55,498 nt of DNA from Gemmatimonadota bacterium (GCA_020344015.1 CP070812.1:3239895-3295392); one strand, 5' to 3'; positions 1 to 8,561 are shown, counted from the stretch's first letter. Notes: a model not told the origin generated them from the sequence alone. Translations and numbers: made by a program.

Positions 1-126
1 GATGGTGACGCAGCAGAGCGGGACCTCCAACTCGGCGGCTATCTGATCGGCGAGCGGCCGATTAGCCGTCCCCGAGAGCAGCATCATCTCACGGCTCTTG
101 GGATCGATGGACGATGTGTCGGTCAC
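1..126 (-). CDS. prs: Ribose-phosphate pyrophosphokinase, N-terminal fragment
   Basis: Only the first 42 codons are inside the window; the gene runs off the left edge. Reading the minus strand from a GTG at 126 gives MTDTSSIDPKSREMMLLSGT followed by ANRPLADQIAAELEVPL. This matches the N-terminus of PRPP synthetase, which makes phosphoribosyl pyrophosphate from ribose 5-phosphate and ATP for nucleotide, His and Trp synthesis. The family hallmark is a first beta strand ending in (F/L)SG(T/N)AN followed by a helix with LA..IA..LG. The catalytic flexible loop and the PRPP-binding loop lie outside the window, so identity rests on the N-terminus alone. It is divergent from the exchanger starting at 297, with about 170 bases between them that should carry both promoters. 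Confidence 0.72.
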   Translation of the reverse strand, partial: MTDTSSIDPKSREMMLLSGTANRPLADQIAAELEVPLCCVTI

Positions 127-296
127 AACCTAAACCCCAGCGTATTAGAAGCTTCGCAAGTTATCCCGGCGCCAATTGGGCGTCAACGGCCATCGGCCTC
201 GGCCGGGGCCCTCGGCGTGGCCTGGCGACCCGCCGTCGGCCGGCCCCTCGCCCGCTCCTTGTCCCGGAGCCGGTCGCTGTTAACATTCCCGTGCCG

Positions 297-1241
297 ATGA
301 CGCCTATTATCATATTCGTGCTCGGCCTGGTCGCGCTCTACGTCGGCGCCGACCTGATGATCCGCGGAGCATCACGGCTGGCCCGTAAGCTCGGCGTGAA
401 CGCACTCGTCATCGGGCTAACGGTCGTGGCCATGGGCACCTCGATGCCCGAGCTGCTGGTCGGCGTCGTCGCCGCCGTCCGCCACAGCCCCGATATCACC
501 ATCGGCAACGTCATCGGGTCGAACATAGCTAACATCGCCCTGATTCTGGGCATCGCCGCGCTGATTCGCCCCATCCGCGTCCAGATGCGCCTCCTTGTCC
601 GGGAGGTGCCCCTGATGATCTTCGCTTCCCTCGCCTTCTACGTGTTCGCCCTGGACGGCAACCTCTCGCGCGGCGACGGGTTGACGCTGCTGGCTGGATT
701 CGTCGCCTACACCCTGTATCTGCTGGAAGGCGCGCGCCGCGAGTCGCCGGCGATCGAGGTCGAGTATCAGAAGTTCGTCCCCGCAGGCGGAACGCTGTTC
801 AGCCACGTTCTGCTCACCGTGGTCGGCCTCGGCACGCTGTTGGCCGGCGCCCACCTGGTGGTGACGGGTGCCGCGGAGGTGGCTCGCATGATCGGCATCT
901 CCGAGCTCGCCATCGGACTGACAGTCGTGGCGCTGGGGACCTCGCTGCCCGAGCTCGCCACCGCCGTGGCCGCCTCGATTCAGGACGAGGGCGACATCCT
1001 GGTGGGGAACGTGGTGGGCTCCAACGTCTTCAACCTGCTGGCCGTGCTGGGTTGCGCTTCGCTGGCTCAACCGCTGGGGGTGTTGGAGGAGGTCATCAAG
1101 GTCGAGGCGCCGGTAATGCTGGCGGTGAGCATCCTCGTCTTGCCCTTCGTCTGGACGACACTGCGGCTGACACGATTGGAGGGCGGAATCCTGCTGGCGG
1201 CCTACACGGCCTTCGTCGTGCTCTTAGCCCTGCCTTCCTAA
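297..1241 (+). CDS. Calcium/sodium antiporter of the YrbG (CaCA) family
   Basis: An inner-membrane cation/Ca2+ exchanger of 314 aa. Two inverted copies of the exchanger alpha-repeat are visible. The first has GTSMPELLVGVVAAVR followed by GNVIGSNIANIALILG; the second has GTSLPELATAVAASI followed by GNVVGSNVFNLLAVLG. The acidic residue of each PEL motif and the GSN motif form the ion site in this family. About ten hydrophobic segments fit the usual fold, and the length is close to the roughly 320 aa norm. The open frame extends back to 114, but that stretch is rich in Arg and Pro and does not look like protein. I prefer ATG 297 (MTPIIIFVLGLVAL), with GTG 291 as the alternative. Which cations it exchanges cannot be told from sequence. 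Confidence 0.88.
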   Translation: MTPIIIFVLGLVALYVGADLMIRGASRLARKLGVNALVIGLTVVAMGTSMPELLVGVVAAVRHSPDITIGNVIGSNIANIALILGIAALIRPIRVQMRLLVREVPLMIFASLAFYVFALDGNLSRGDGLTLLAGFVAYTLYLLEGARRESPAIEVEYQKFVPAGGTLFSHVLLTVVGLGTLLAGAHLVVTGAAEVARMIGISELAIGLTVVALGTSLPELATAVAASIQDEGDILVGNVVGSNVFNLLAVLGCASLAQPLGVLEEVIKVEAPVMLAVSILVLPFVWTTLRLTRLEGGILLAAYTAFVVLLALPS

Positions 1242-1276
1242 GAAGTGAGGCCCGCAGAGTGCGGGTCGCCGGGATC

Positions 1277-1294
1277 GAACGCCATATGGCGTTC
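1277..1294. repeat. Perfect 18-bp palindrome
   Basis: The sequence GAACGCCATATGGCGTTC is its own reverse complement. It lies in the short gap between the 3' end of the exchanger gene and the 3' end of the tRNA-Gln gene. No T-tract follows on either strand, so a classical intrinsic terminator is not supported. It could be a dyad bound by a dimeric regulator, or part of a factor-dependent termination region. Nothing else in the gap helps to decide. Confidence 0.4.
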
Positions 1295-1348
1295 TCGTCC
1301 GGCGGCTCCCCGCGGTGGGCGTCGACGATCAGCCGCTTGAAAGCAGAA

Positions 1349-1419
1349 TTGGCCCGGGTGGGGTCGAACCACCATTTCTGGATCCAAAGTCCAGCGTCCT
1401 GCCATTAGACGACGGGCCA
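1349..1419 (-). tRNA. tRNA-Gln (anticodon TTG)
   Basis: On the minus strand the sequence folds into a full cloverleaf. Acceptor arms TGGCCCG and CGGGCCA pair over all seven positions. The anticodon stem is CTGGA/TCCAG around the loop CTTTGGA, which gives anticodon TTG, reading CAA (and CAG with a modified wobble base). The T-arm is GGTGG/CCACC around TTCGACC. The D-arm contains TCTAATGGCAGGA. The discriminator base is A at 1349, and CCA is not encoded, so the CCA-adding enzyme encoded at 9948-11204 would be needed to mature it. The neighbouring protein genes are unrelated to glutamine. Confidence 0.95.
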
Positions 1420-1642
1420 GTCTGTACAGCCGCAATCTCTTAGAGCGCAGCGCCAGGATCAAGGCCCGCAGCGGGCGAACCTGGAGCCCTGTTAAGGGTA
1501 TAGTAAGGAGACCCCGCCGGGCTACCCACCGGTCACACCTCCCTCGAGAGTATCCCCGGGACAGAACGTTCGGGGTGGAACGCGGGGCAGACGCGTGCGT
1601 GTTCTGTTTAGGGGGGCTTGCCTTGATTGGGGAGGTCGTCGC

Positions 1643-2239
1643 GTGAAGTACGTCAGCTGGGTCTTGATCGTCTGCGTGTCGCTGGCCGCGGGGCAACCTG
1701 CAGGTCACGGCACGAGCGGCATCGCCGGCTGGCACTCTTTCGAGCAGCTTGTCTTCTCTCCCTCGGTTTCAGATAACATCGCGCTGCTCTTCGACCAGTT
1801 CGATTCCGAGTTGGTGCTCTGCCTGGAAGGGGAACGGCGTGGGAACGACCTCTATATCACCGATTTCCGCATGCCGCACATCCTCTTGTCAGAGATGGGC
1901 CGTGTGCAGGCGGCTGGCTGCAGGCCGAGCCGCAAAGCTGTGGGCACATGGCACAACCACCCGCCGCTGGGGACGAGCTTCGCCACTTCAAACCCGGAGG
2001 CAGGCGCCCGCAACTGCTATCTGTCACGCACCGACATCGCCGACTTCCGTCGTCGCAGCGACGCGCTGGTGACGGTGGTCTCTTGTGGGCCGCACACCTT
2101 CGCTTACTGGAGGCGTGGCGACGTCGCGTCGGCGGCCGAGGACGTGGCCATGCTGCCGCCGCCCCAGGAGCAACTCGTTCGCTCGGAGATCGGCAGAGAC
2201 CTTCAGGAAAGCCCGCTCACACAGGCCCGCGAGCGCTGA
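1643..2239 (+). CDS. Secreted JAMM/MPN-like metallopeptidase-family protein
   Basis: A 198-aa protein I do not recognise by name. The start is set by a strong ribosome site GGGGAGG at 1629-1635, seven bases before GTG 1643; the frame is open further upstream but without a good site. The N-terminus (KYVSWVLIVCVSLAAG) looks like a signal peptide. The core has an acidic strand (ELVLCLEGE), then GTWHNHPP, then LSRTDIADF about 20 residues later. Together these recall the JAMM signature (Glu, then H-x-H, then S-x-x-D), which binds zinc in MPN-domain isopeptidases and related hydrolases. The gap between HNH and SRTD is longer than in typical JAMM proteins, so activity is uncertain. Its 3' end overlaps ispE, which converges on it, by 23 bases. 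Confidence 0.6.
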   Translation: MKYVSWVLIVCVSLAAGQPAGHGTSGIAGWHSFEQLVFSPSVSDNIALLFDQFDSELVLCLEGERRGNDLYITDFRMPHILLSEMGRVQAAGCRPSRKAVGTWHNHPPLGTSFATSNPEAGARNCYLSRTDIADFRRRSDALVTVVSCGPHTFAYWRRGDVASAAEDVAMLPPPQEQLVRSEIGRDLQESPLTQARER

Positions 2240-3119
2240 CCAGCCTCGCGCCTTCTATCACATCCGTCAATTCAGCCGCGGCTTCGTCTCGCTGCCGCTC
2301 GCTCTCGTAGACGGCGAACAGCGCCGACCCGCTGCCGCTGAGCAGGGCAATCAGCGGCTGCGTCTCGCTCAGCGCCTCCCTCACGAGACGCAGGTCGGGT
2401 CGCAGACCGAAGATCACCGGCTCGAAGTCGTTGACGGCCGCCGAGCTTACCACCTCCCAGGACGAGACGTCCGAGTCGGATCGCAGCCGCGGCTCGACAC
2501 CTCTCGTCCGCTCAGCGGTCTGTCGCTCGTCCCAGTGGGCGTAAGCCTCCGCCGTTGAGATCGCGACATCGGGTAACACCAGCAGCATCGGTCGTGGCGC
2601 CAGCCCCTGGCAGGCCAGTATGCGCTCACCTCTTCCCCAGGCGATGGCGAGGGGCGTATCAGCGGCGAAGAACGTAACATCGGCGCCGAGCCGGGAAGCG
2701 AGGGCGAGGGTCTCCTCCCGCGACGGCCGAGCCTCGACCGCTGCAGCGAGGGCCCTCAGAACGGCGGCCGCGTCACTCGAGCCACCCCCCAGCCCCGAGC
2801 CGGGTGGTATGTGTTTCTCCAACTCGATCTCCACACCAGCGGGCGTGCCGCCAAGCTCCAGGAAAAGGGTGGCAGCGCGCGCTGCAAGATTCTCGAGGTT
2901 CGCCGGTGCGGTCTCCGGGCCACTGACGCGGATGGAGACACCCGGCTCGTCACTCACTCGGATGCGCACCCGGTCGGCCAGATCGATTCGGCAGAACACG
3001 GTCTCGATGGGATGGTAGCCGTCCGGGCCGCGTGGGAAGATACGCAGCGACAGGTTCACTTTGCCTTTGGCCTCGACCAGCCGCCAACTTTCGTCTGTTC
3101 TCAGCTCACTATCCAACAT
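2217..3119 (-). CDS. ispE: 4-diphosphocytidyl-2-C-methyl-D-erythritol kinase
   Basis: A cytoplasmic GHMP-family kinase of 300 aa. It phosphorylates the 2-hydroxyl of CDP-methylerythritol with ATP in the non-mevalonate isoprenoid pathway. Family features are the N-terminal AKGKVNLSL (catalytic Lys region), GPDGYHPIETVF, the ATP loop PPGSGLGGGSSDAAAVLRAL, GADVTFF, and the C-terminal glycine motif LLSGSGSALFAVY. The open frame continues far upstream to 4100, but that part is a shadow of the flippase-like gene. ATG 3119 gives the normal length. It is the last gene of a long minus-strand run, 14 bases after the flippase-like gene. Its tail overlaps the convergent JAMM-like gene. No ispDF gene is nearby. 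Confidence 0.93.
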   Translation of the reverse strand: MLDSELRTDESWRLVEAKGKVNLSLRIFPRGPDGYHPIETVFCRIDLADRVRIRVSDEPGVSIRVSGPETAPANLENLAARAATLFLELGGTPAGVEIELEKHIPPGSGLGGGSSDAAAVLRALAAAVEARPSREETLALASRLGADVTFFAADTPLAIAWGRGERILACQGLAPRPMLLVLPDVAISTAEAYAHWDERQTAERTRGVEPRLRSDSDVSSWEVVSSAAVNDFEPVIFGLRPDLRLVREALSETQPLIALLSGSGSALFAVYESERQRDEAAAELTDVIEGARLVSARGPV

Positions 3120-3133
3120 CCGATATCCAGGAA

Positions 3134-4156
3134 TCAAGCGCCCTCTTCGACGATCTCCTCGCTGTGCCCGACCTCGCCCCACGACAGGCCCAGCCGGCCC
3201 AGGTAGAACAAGCCGAGGACCGTCACCGGCGTGAACGTGGTGATGTGGAACGCCAGGGCGTAGCTCAACGCGAGTCCTGCCGGGACGCCGAACGGGCTGA
3301 GGGCGATCCGGGCGCTGGCTTCGAACAAGCCGAAGAAACCGGGCGACGAAGGCACCGACACGATGAAGGCCATCACCCCCTGCAGGAAGACGGCGCCCAG
3401 GAACCCGGGCTCGGTGATGTCGAAGGCGAGCATGCCGATGTAGAGTGCCAGAGCGCCCCACAGCCAGTGGGCCAACGACCAGACGAACCCGGCCACCACT
3501 AATCTGGGGCTCCGCATCGCGCCGAGTCCTTCGATGAATGACCTGAACATCTCGGCGATCGCCTCGGCCGCCCTCTTGGGCATCAGCCGCCCGATGGTGG
3601 CGCGAAATATCCGGTCCACCAGATCGGGCCGAAAAATCAACAGGAGAAGCGCTAACGCGGCACCGCCGAAGATCACCAGGACTAGGAACAGTCTGCTGGT
3701 CACCTCGTCGCCCAGGCCAGGGGCGACCCGGAAGCCTGGCATGAAGAGCGGCGCCGCCAGGAAGAGGGCCAGCGTCAACGCGTCGAACAGCCGCTCGACA
3801 ACTAGCGAGCCGAAAGCGGCGCTCGCGGTTATCGGCTGGCTGCGGCTCAGCGCGTAGGCCCGGGCGAACTCGCCAACGCGTGCCGGCAGCAGGTTGTTGG
3901 CCATGAACCCGATGCAGGTGCTGGCAAACCTTGCATTGAATGACGGCTCGGCCAGGGCGGGCCTGAGAAAGACCTTCCAGCGCGCGGTGCGGATCAGGAA
4001 CGCGGCCGTCTGGATGACGACTGCCAAAGAGAGGAGCCAGAGGTCGGCGGCTCGAATGTGCCCCCAGACCTCCGTGAGAGACACATCGTGGAGAACCCAA
4101 TAGAGGAGGGCGAGGCTGACGACGAGCCCCAGGATCGTCCGCCAGCCGCGAGTCAT
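3134..4156 (-). CDS. Flippase-like integral membrane protein (LPG synthase TM / UPF0104 family)
   Basis: A 340-aa polytopic protein resembling the membrane domain of lysylphosphatidylglycerol synthase and the AglD-type proteins (PF03706). Typical pieces are RTARWKVFLRP, FASTCIGFMANNLLPARVGE (the NN.LPAR.GE signature), RAYALSRS and VVERLFDALTL. Later come a long Gly-rich hydrophobic half and PSSPGFFGLFEASARIAL. About eight membrane segments are visible. Only the membrane part is present, with no C-terminal aminoacyl-transferase domain, so transport or flipping of a lipid-linked substrate is more likely than lysine transfer. The start overlaps the stop of the HPt-like gene by ATGA. The substrate is unknown. 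Confidence 0.82.
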   Translation of the reverse strand: MTRGWRTILGLVVSLALLYWVLHDVSLTEVWGHIRAADLWLLSLAVVIQTAAFLIRTARWKVFLRPALAEPSFNARFASTCIGFMANNLLPARVGEFARAYALSRSQPITASAAFGSLVVERLFDALTLALFLAAPLFMPGFRVAPGLGDEVTSRLFLVLVIFGGAALALLLLIFRPDLVDRIFRATIGRLMPKRAAEAIAEMFRSFIEGLGAMRSPRLVVAGFVWSLAHWLWGALALYIGMLAFDITEPGFLGAVFLQGVMAFIVSVPSSPGFFGLFEASARIALSPFGVPAGLALSYALAFHITTFTPVTVLGLFYLGRLGLSWGEVGHSEEIVEEGA

Positions 4157-5574
4157 TGGACGGCGGCTGTCCGGACCAGTGCGTGCTCGATCAGCCCGAG
4201 CGCTTCTTCGAGGAGGCCTTGCGCGCGGTCGACGTCGGGCGCGCCGACTCGTAGTAGACCCGCGATCTCACTCGACAGCGAACGAGCGAGTGACACCGCA
4301 TCCTCGGCCGTATAAAGCAACGACTCGATGTCTACGGTCGGCCCTCGCGTCGGATGCGTCGCCGCCTCCAGCGAATCATCTGCCCTCTGCAACGCGCTCT
4401 CCCGCGCTTCCTTTTCTGATCCCTCGAGGTACGAGCGGAGTGCCGACACAGTAACGGCGAGGTCGATGGCGATCGCCTGCAGCCGCCAAGGCGGCGCATC
4501 GCGACTCGCGCGTACGGCGGCACCGGCGCGCCGCGCCACGCGACCGAGCCCGGTGTGGCCGAAGGTGACGGCGCGCTCGCGCAGTTGCCTGAACGAGTAG
4601 GTCAGCCGTTCGGCGATCCGCGATGCCCCTTCGGGCGCGTGTGCCAGCTCCGCGCGCAGCCGCTCGATCGTGTCGAGACTGCCCGTCGCCTCCAAGGCGA
4701 AGAACCCCTCCCACGAGCCGGCCCCACGTTCGGCCATCGGGCACTCTTCGATGTGCGGGCCCGGTTCATCATGGAAGAGCTCGCTTATCCAGGTGATGTC
4801 TCGCTGGGCAGCCGTCTCGAGGACCTGATCCTTGAGGTCCTCGATCTCCACGGCTCCGTCGGCGACGCCACTCGGCTGCTCGCCCCGGATCAGTTCGGTC
4901 GCCACATCGTCCAGCGCCTGCCGCGCCCGACGGAAGAGAACCAGGTGACCGGGCCCCACTGTGGCGCTCGTGTCGGCGATCCGCAGGATTACCTCTTCCA
5001 GCGCCGTGACGGCCGGACCGACGGCGGGGATCTCGTCGACCCCTTCGATGCCCCTCAGCGGCCGGATGCGCCGCAAGAGTCTCTTGAGCGGCTCACGATT
5101 GCGAGGGTCGCGCTCGAGGATTACCAGCGATTCGCCGATCTCCGACGCGAGCCCGCGTAGCTCGGTGCCCAGGTAGCGCCGGAACCGCTCGTCGTCCTTG
5201 GGCGGTGGCGGCGGCGCCGCCGAGTCGCCCAGCCGTTCCGCGATCGACTCGGCACGCTTGGCAATGTCGGCGGGCGGCGACTTCACCGAGTCCACCAGCC
5301 CGCGGATCTCTCTGAGCGCCGACTCCAGGTTACCCTTGAGCTCCGCACCCCAGTGCCGCTTTCCCGCCACCAGGTCCGCCGCCGCTGCCTGCACGGCGCC
5401 CGCGGCACGAGCGATCGCATCCTGGTCCGCCATCCGCGCGCTGCCGCGCAGCGCGCGTGCGAACCGCCTCAGTTCGTCGGCGTCGGGCGTCGGACCTGTG
5501 CTGAGAGCCCGCTCCATCTTGTCCAGGTAATCGCCCGACTCGTCGGCGAAGAACTCCAGCAGCGTTCTGGGCAT
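4153..5574 (-). CDS. Tandem HPt-like (CheA P1-like) protein with missing phosphoacceptor His
   Basis: A 473-aa, mostly helical acidic protein with no membrane segment, so probably cytoplasmic. The first 60 residues follow the layout of a histidine phosphotransfer domain: FFADESGDYLDKMERAL, then ELRRFARALRGSARMAD. In a working HPt domain the motif is H-x-L-K-G-S/A. Here the His position is Arg (R40). Further HPt-like helices appear around residue 170 (LKRLLRRIRPLRGIEG) and around 320 (YSFRQLRERAVTFG), also without the His. No kinase, receiver or CheW domain is present. It lies between pdxJ and the flippase-like gene, overlapping the latter by ATGA. A scaffold or pseudo-phosphotransfer role is inference. 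I am fairly sure of the domain resemblance and unsure of the role. Confidence 0.6.
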   Translation of the reverse strand: MPRTLLEFFADESGDYLDKMERALSTGPTPDADELRRFARALRGSARMADQDAIARAAGAVQAAAADLVAGKRHWGAELKGNLESALREIRGLVDSVKSPPADIAKRAESIAERLGDSAAPPPPPKDDERFRRYLGTELRGLASEIGESLVILERDPRNREPLKRLLRRIRPLRGIEGVDEIPAVGPAVTALEEVILRIADTSATVGPGHLVLFRRARQALDDVATELIRGEQPSGVADGAVEIEDLKDQVLETAAQRDITWISELFHDEPGPHIEECPMAERGAGSWEGFFALEATGSLDTIERLRAELAHAPEGASRIAERLTYSFRQLRERAVTFGHTGLGRVARRAGAAVRASRDAPPWRLQAIAIDLAVTVSALRSYLEGSEKEARESALQRADDSLEAATHPTRGPTVDIESLLYTAEDAVSLARSLSSEIAGLLRVGAPDVDRAQGLLEEALGLIEHALVRTAAVQ

Positions 5575-5578
5575 CTCC

Positions 5579-6316
5579 CTAGCCCCCCACCCCGCGTCTC
5601 GCTTCCGTGACTATCTCCAACATCTGGCGAACAGCCCGCTCCATCCCAACGAATACCGCTCGGCTCACAACCGAATGTCCGATGTTCAACTCTTCGATCC
5701 CCGGGATCGCCGCCACCGGCGACACGTTCTCGTAGGTCAGCCCGTGGCCGGCGTGCACCGCTAGTCCGACCTCGTGCCCCAGCGACGTGGCACGCTCGAG
5801 GCGCCGCAACTGCTCGCCCCGGCCCTCGCGACTGACGTTCGCGTACTCGCCCGTGTGTAGCTCGATCGCGTCCACCCCCAACTCGGCCGCAAGGCGAATC
5901 GTCTCCTCGACCGGGTCGATAAAGAGTGAGGTCTTGATGCCCGCTTCACGGAGCCGAGCGAGCGACTCGCCGACGCGCCGGCGGCGCCCCGCATCGCCGA
6001 GATCGAGCCCTCCCTCGGTCGTGATCTCCTCGCGCCGCTCCGGCACCAGAGTAGCCTGCATCGGCCGGTGCTCCAACGCGAACTTCAGCACCTCTTCTTC
6101 GACCGCCAGCTCCAGGTTCACGCCGGTGCGCACCGTTTCCAGCAACAGCAGCACGTCACGGTCTTTTATGTGGCGACGATCCTCCCGCAGGTGCACGGTT
6201 ATCGCCTGCGCCCCGCCCAGCTCGGCCAGGACAGCGGCACGAACGGGGTCGGGCTCGTCGGTTCGCCGTGCCTCACGGACCGTCGCAACGTGATCGAGAT
6301 TGATGTACAGTCTCAT
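5579..6316 (-). CDS. pdxJ: Pyridoxine 5'-phosphate synthase
   Basis: A cytoplasmic TIM-barrel enzyme of 245 aa. It condenses 3-amino-2-oxopropyl phosphate with 1-deoxyxylulose 5-phosphate to form pyridoxine phosphate in the DXP-dependent vitamin B6 route. Diagnostic segments are the N-terminal [64 protein letters not shown] and [13 protein letters not shown]. The length is normal for the family. Its ATG overlaps the stop of the DUF2520 gene (ATGA), so the two are probably translated together. ispE, which also belongs to a DXP-derived pathway, sits three genes downstream in the same run. Confidence 0.96.
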   Translation of the reverse strand: MRLYINLDHVATVREARRTDEPDPVRAAVLAELGGAQAITVHLREDRRHIKDRDVLLLLETVRTGVNLELAVEEEVLKFALEHRPMQATLVPERREEITTEGGLDLGDAGRRRRVGESLARLREAGIKTSLFIDPVEETIRLAAELGVDAIELHTGEYANVSREGRGEQLRRLERATSLGHEVGLAVHAGHGLTYENVSPVAAIPGIEELNIGHSVVSRAVFVGMERAVRQMLEIVTEARRGVGG

Positions 6317-7200
6317 CCCGGAACGGCCTTTCCAGTCAACCAGGACTTGATCTCCGCCTCGATCGCCGCGGCCGTATCGGCGTCCAGTCCCTGCTCGCGG
6401 CCCAACTCGACCGCCTCCAGCGCCAGCCGCCCATACAGCTCGCGCCTGCCACCGGCCAGCGACTTCAGGTGTCCCCTCACCGTCGCCAGGTCACCGCGCG
6501 CCACCGGGCCGGTCAGCGCACGCGGCAGGCCGGGTCGTTCCAAGTTCGCCAGGGCGCCACCCCACAACGGCTGCAACGCTTGTGCCGCCTCGGCGCGGCC
6601 GACGTGCACGGCATCGGCCAGCAATCGTGTAGCCACCGAGACACAGGCTACAACATAGTTGGAGGCGAACACGCACGCTGCATGATAGCGTGCTTTGTCC
6701 TCCGCGTGAACCTCCAGCATCCGGCCACCTGCAGCCCCGACGATCCGCGCCGCCCAGCCCCGTGCCTCGCTGCTCCCCTCGTAGGTGAAGAAGGCGCCCC
6801 GGAGCCGCTCGGCGCCTTGCGCCGGATCGGCCACGGTCTGCAGCGGATGCAACGAACCAACGGCGTAGCCCGCGTTGGCCAGCGGCGCGAGCACGGCCGC
6901 CGGCTGCGCGCCACTATGGTGCAGAGCCACACACCGGGCGCCGGGCTGGCCCAGCCGGGCGATCTCGGCGCCGACCTCGGCGATGACCCCGTCGGGCACC
7001 GCCAGCAGTAGGCAGGTTCCTTCCGGCGGTGGTCCCGGTACCACTCCGGCATAGCGCACAACCGGCGACTCCATCAGCGGGTGGTCCGGCGCGGCCTCGC
7101 GCCTACCCACGAGGAGCAGTTCGCCCGCCCCGGCACTCGCGAGCACCGTGCCTAGCGAGAGACCCATCCGACCGGGACCGATAATCCAGTACACGTCCAT
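6313..7200 (-). CDS. Rossmann-fold and DUF2520 domain protein
   Basis: A 295-aa protein with an N-terminal nucleotide-binding Rossmann fold ([17 protein letters not shown], with the glycine-rich turn GPGRMG). Later come a conserved histidine segment [10 protein letters not shown] and [11 protein letters not shown], then a helical C-terminal half with [16 protein letters not shown]. This is the layout of the NAD(P)-dependent-looking DUF2520 family, distantly related to ketopantoate and pyrroline-5-carboxylate reductases. The reaction is not known to me. ATG 7200 begins directly at the Rossmann strand. The open frame reaches 7263, but the extra residues are Arg-rich and unlike protein. It follows hflX by 4 bases and overlaps pdxJ by ATGA. 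Confidence 0.82.
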   Translation of the reverse strand: MDVYWIIGPGRMGLSLGTVLASAGAGELLLVGRREAAPDHPLMESPVVRYAGVVPGPPPEGTCLLLAVPDGVIAEVGAEIARLGQPGARCVALHHSGAQPAAVLAPLANAGYAVGSLHPLQTVADPAQGAERLRGAFFTYEGSSEARGWAARIVGAAGGRMLEVHAEDKARYHAACVFASNYVVACVSVATRLLADAVHVGRAEAAQALQPLWGGALANLERPGLPRALTGPVARGDLATVRGHLKSLAGGRRELYGRLALEAVELGREQGLDADTAAAIEAEIKSWLTGKAVPG

Positions 7201-7204
7201 GCGA

Positions 7205-8398
7205 TCAGGCCGCCGGCGCCTCGATAGCCACGCCGTCCCGCGCCCGTAGACGACCCAGGGCATCGGCAGGCAGCCGGGCCGTCAACCGGATCGACGTTCC
7301 TCCCTCCTCCCGCGTCAGGACCTCGCCCTCCCTGTAGATCTCTGCCAGGACGCCGCCGGCACTGGCCGGGATGGTCAGCGTGACGATCGACCAGCGCCGG
7401 CGAATCGTCTCCCTCAGCTTGGTCCGCAGAGGCTCGAGCCCGGTCGGCTCGACCGTCGAGGTGAAGACGTGCGCATCGAGTAGCGCCGCCGCTCGCTGCT
7501 CGATCGCGGCTTGCTCCGTATGAGTCAGGCGATCGACTTTGTTGAACACGACCAGCCGGCCTTTGGGATTGAAATGCAGTTCGGCCAGCACACCCTCCAC
7601 CACTTCGTACTGCTCTTCCCAGCGCTCGAACGACACGTCGACCACATTGCAAAGCAAGTCGGCCTCGTTCGCTTCCTCCAGCGTCGCCCCGAACGACGCG
7701 ACCAGATGGTGGGGCAACTTGCGGATGAATCCGACCGTGTCGGTCACCAGTGCATGAAAGCCCTCACCGAGATCTACCGCTCGCGTCGCCGGGTCTAACG
7801 TCGCGAACAGCCGGTCCTCGACGAAGAGATCTGACCCTGAGAGCCCAGCGAGTATCGAGGACTTGCCCGCGTTCGTGTAGCCGACCAAGGCGACCCGGAA
7901 CTCACCGACGCGCCCCTTACGTTCGATCTCGCGCTGCCGTGCCACCTTTTCGAGACGACGCTTCAGGTCGCTGATCTTCCGCCGGATCGTCCGCCGGTCC
8001 GTCTCGAGCTGCGTCTCACCGGGACCCCGCAGGCCGATGCCGCCGCGGATGCGCGAGAGGTGGTTCCACATCCGTGTAAGTCGCGGCATCAGGTACTGCA
8101 ACTGGGCGAGCTCGACCTGCATCTTGGCTTCCGCGGTCCGCGCCCGCAGCGCAAAGATGTCGATGATCAATTCGGTGCGGTCCATCACCCGCACGCCGAG
8201 CGTGTCCTCCAGATTCTGACCCTGCACCGGCGAGAGGTCTTCGTCGAAGATCACCAGGCTCGCCCCGCTGCTCGCGACGACCGACCGTAGCTCCTCGGCC
8301 TTGCCGCTTCCGATATAGTAGGCCGGGTGCGGCGATCGGACCTGCTGCTCGAACGTGGCAATAACCTCCGCACCCGCTGTGTCTGTTAGCGACTCCAA
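7205..8398 (-). CDS. hflX: Ribosome-associated GTPase HflX (start unresolved)
   Basis: HflX is a GTPase that binds the 50S subunit and splits stalled or hibernating ribosomes. The HflX hallmark GIGLRGPGETQLETDRR is present, as are the P-loop GYTNAGKSS, the switch region with DTVGFIRKLPHHLV, and NKVD. The first conventional start in frame is TTG 8398. However, the 38 codons before it, back to the TAA at 8513-8515, clearly encode the family N-terminus (PKERAVLLTAPGPETS), which in E. coli HflX aligns with the AVLV strand. No ATG, GTG or TTG exists in that stretch. An ATC codon at 8509, preceded by AAGGGAG, or a CTG near 8455, may be the real start. So the protein probably reaches about 430 aa, against 397 from the TTG. 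Confidence 0.9.
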   Translation of the reverse strand: MESLTDTAGAEVIATFEQQVRSPHPAYYIGSGKAEELRSVVASSGASLVIFDEDLSPVQGQNLEDTLGVRVMDRTELIIDIFALRARTAEAKMQVELAQLQYLMPRLTRMWNHLSRIRGGIGLRGPGETQLETDRRTIRRKISDLKRRLEKVARQREIERKGRVGEFRVALVGYTNAGKSSILAGLSGSDLFVEDRLFATLDPATRAVDLGEGFHALVTDTVGFIRKLPHHLVASFGATLEEANEADLLCNVVDVSFERWEEQYEVVEGVLAELHFNPKGRLVVFNKVDRLTHTEQAAIEQRAAALLDAHVFTSTVEPTGLEPLRTKLRETIRRRWSIVTLTIPASAGGVLAEIYREGEVLTREEGGTSIRLTARLPADALGRLRARDGVAIEAPAA

Positions 8399-8561
8399 CT
8401 CGCTCAGATGATCGCGAGCTTCTTGCCGGCTCGTCTCCGGACCGGGAGCGGTCAGCAGGACGGCCCGCTCCTTGGGAAGCTCTATCTCGTGGACTTTGTC
8501 GTTAGCGATCTCTTATCCAACTCCCTTCCAATGTTTCGTGTCTCGTTTCACTAATAATACC

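Noticed and set aside
1251..1295. Possible tRNA remnant (GTTCGATCCCGGC on the minus strand resembles a T-arm).
   Set aside because: No matching acceptor, D-arm or anticodon stem could be found around it; only the palindrome is solid.
3120..4100. Long in-frame extension of ispE upstream (627-aa frame).
   Set aside because: The added part is an Arg/Pro-rich shadow of the flippase-like gene; ispE has its normal length from ATG 3119.
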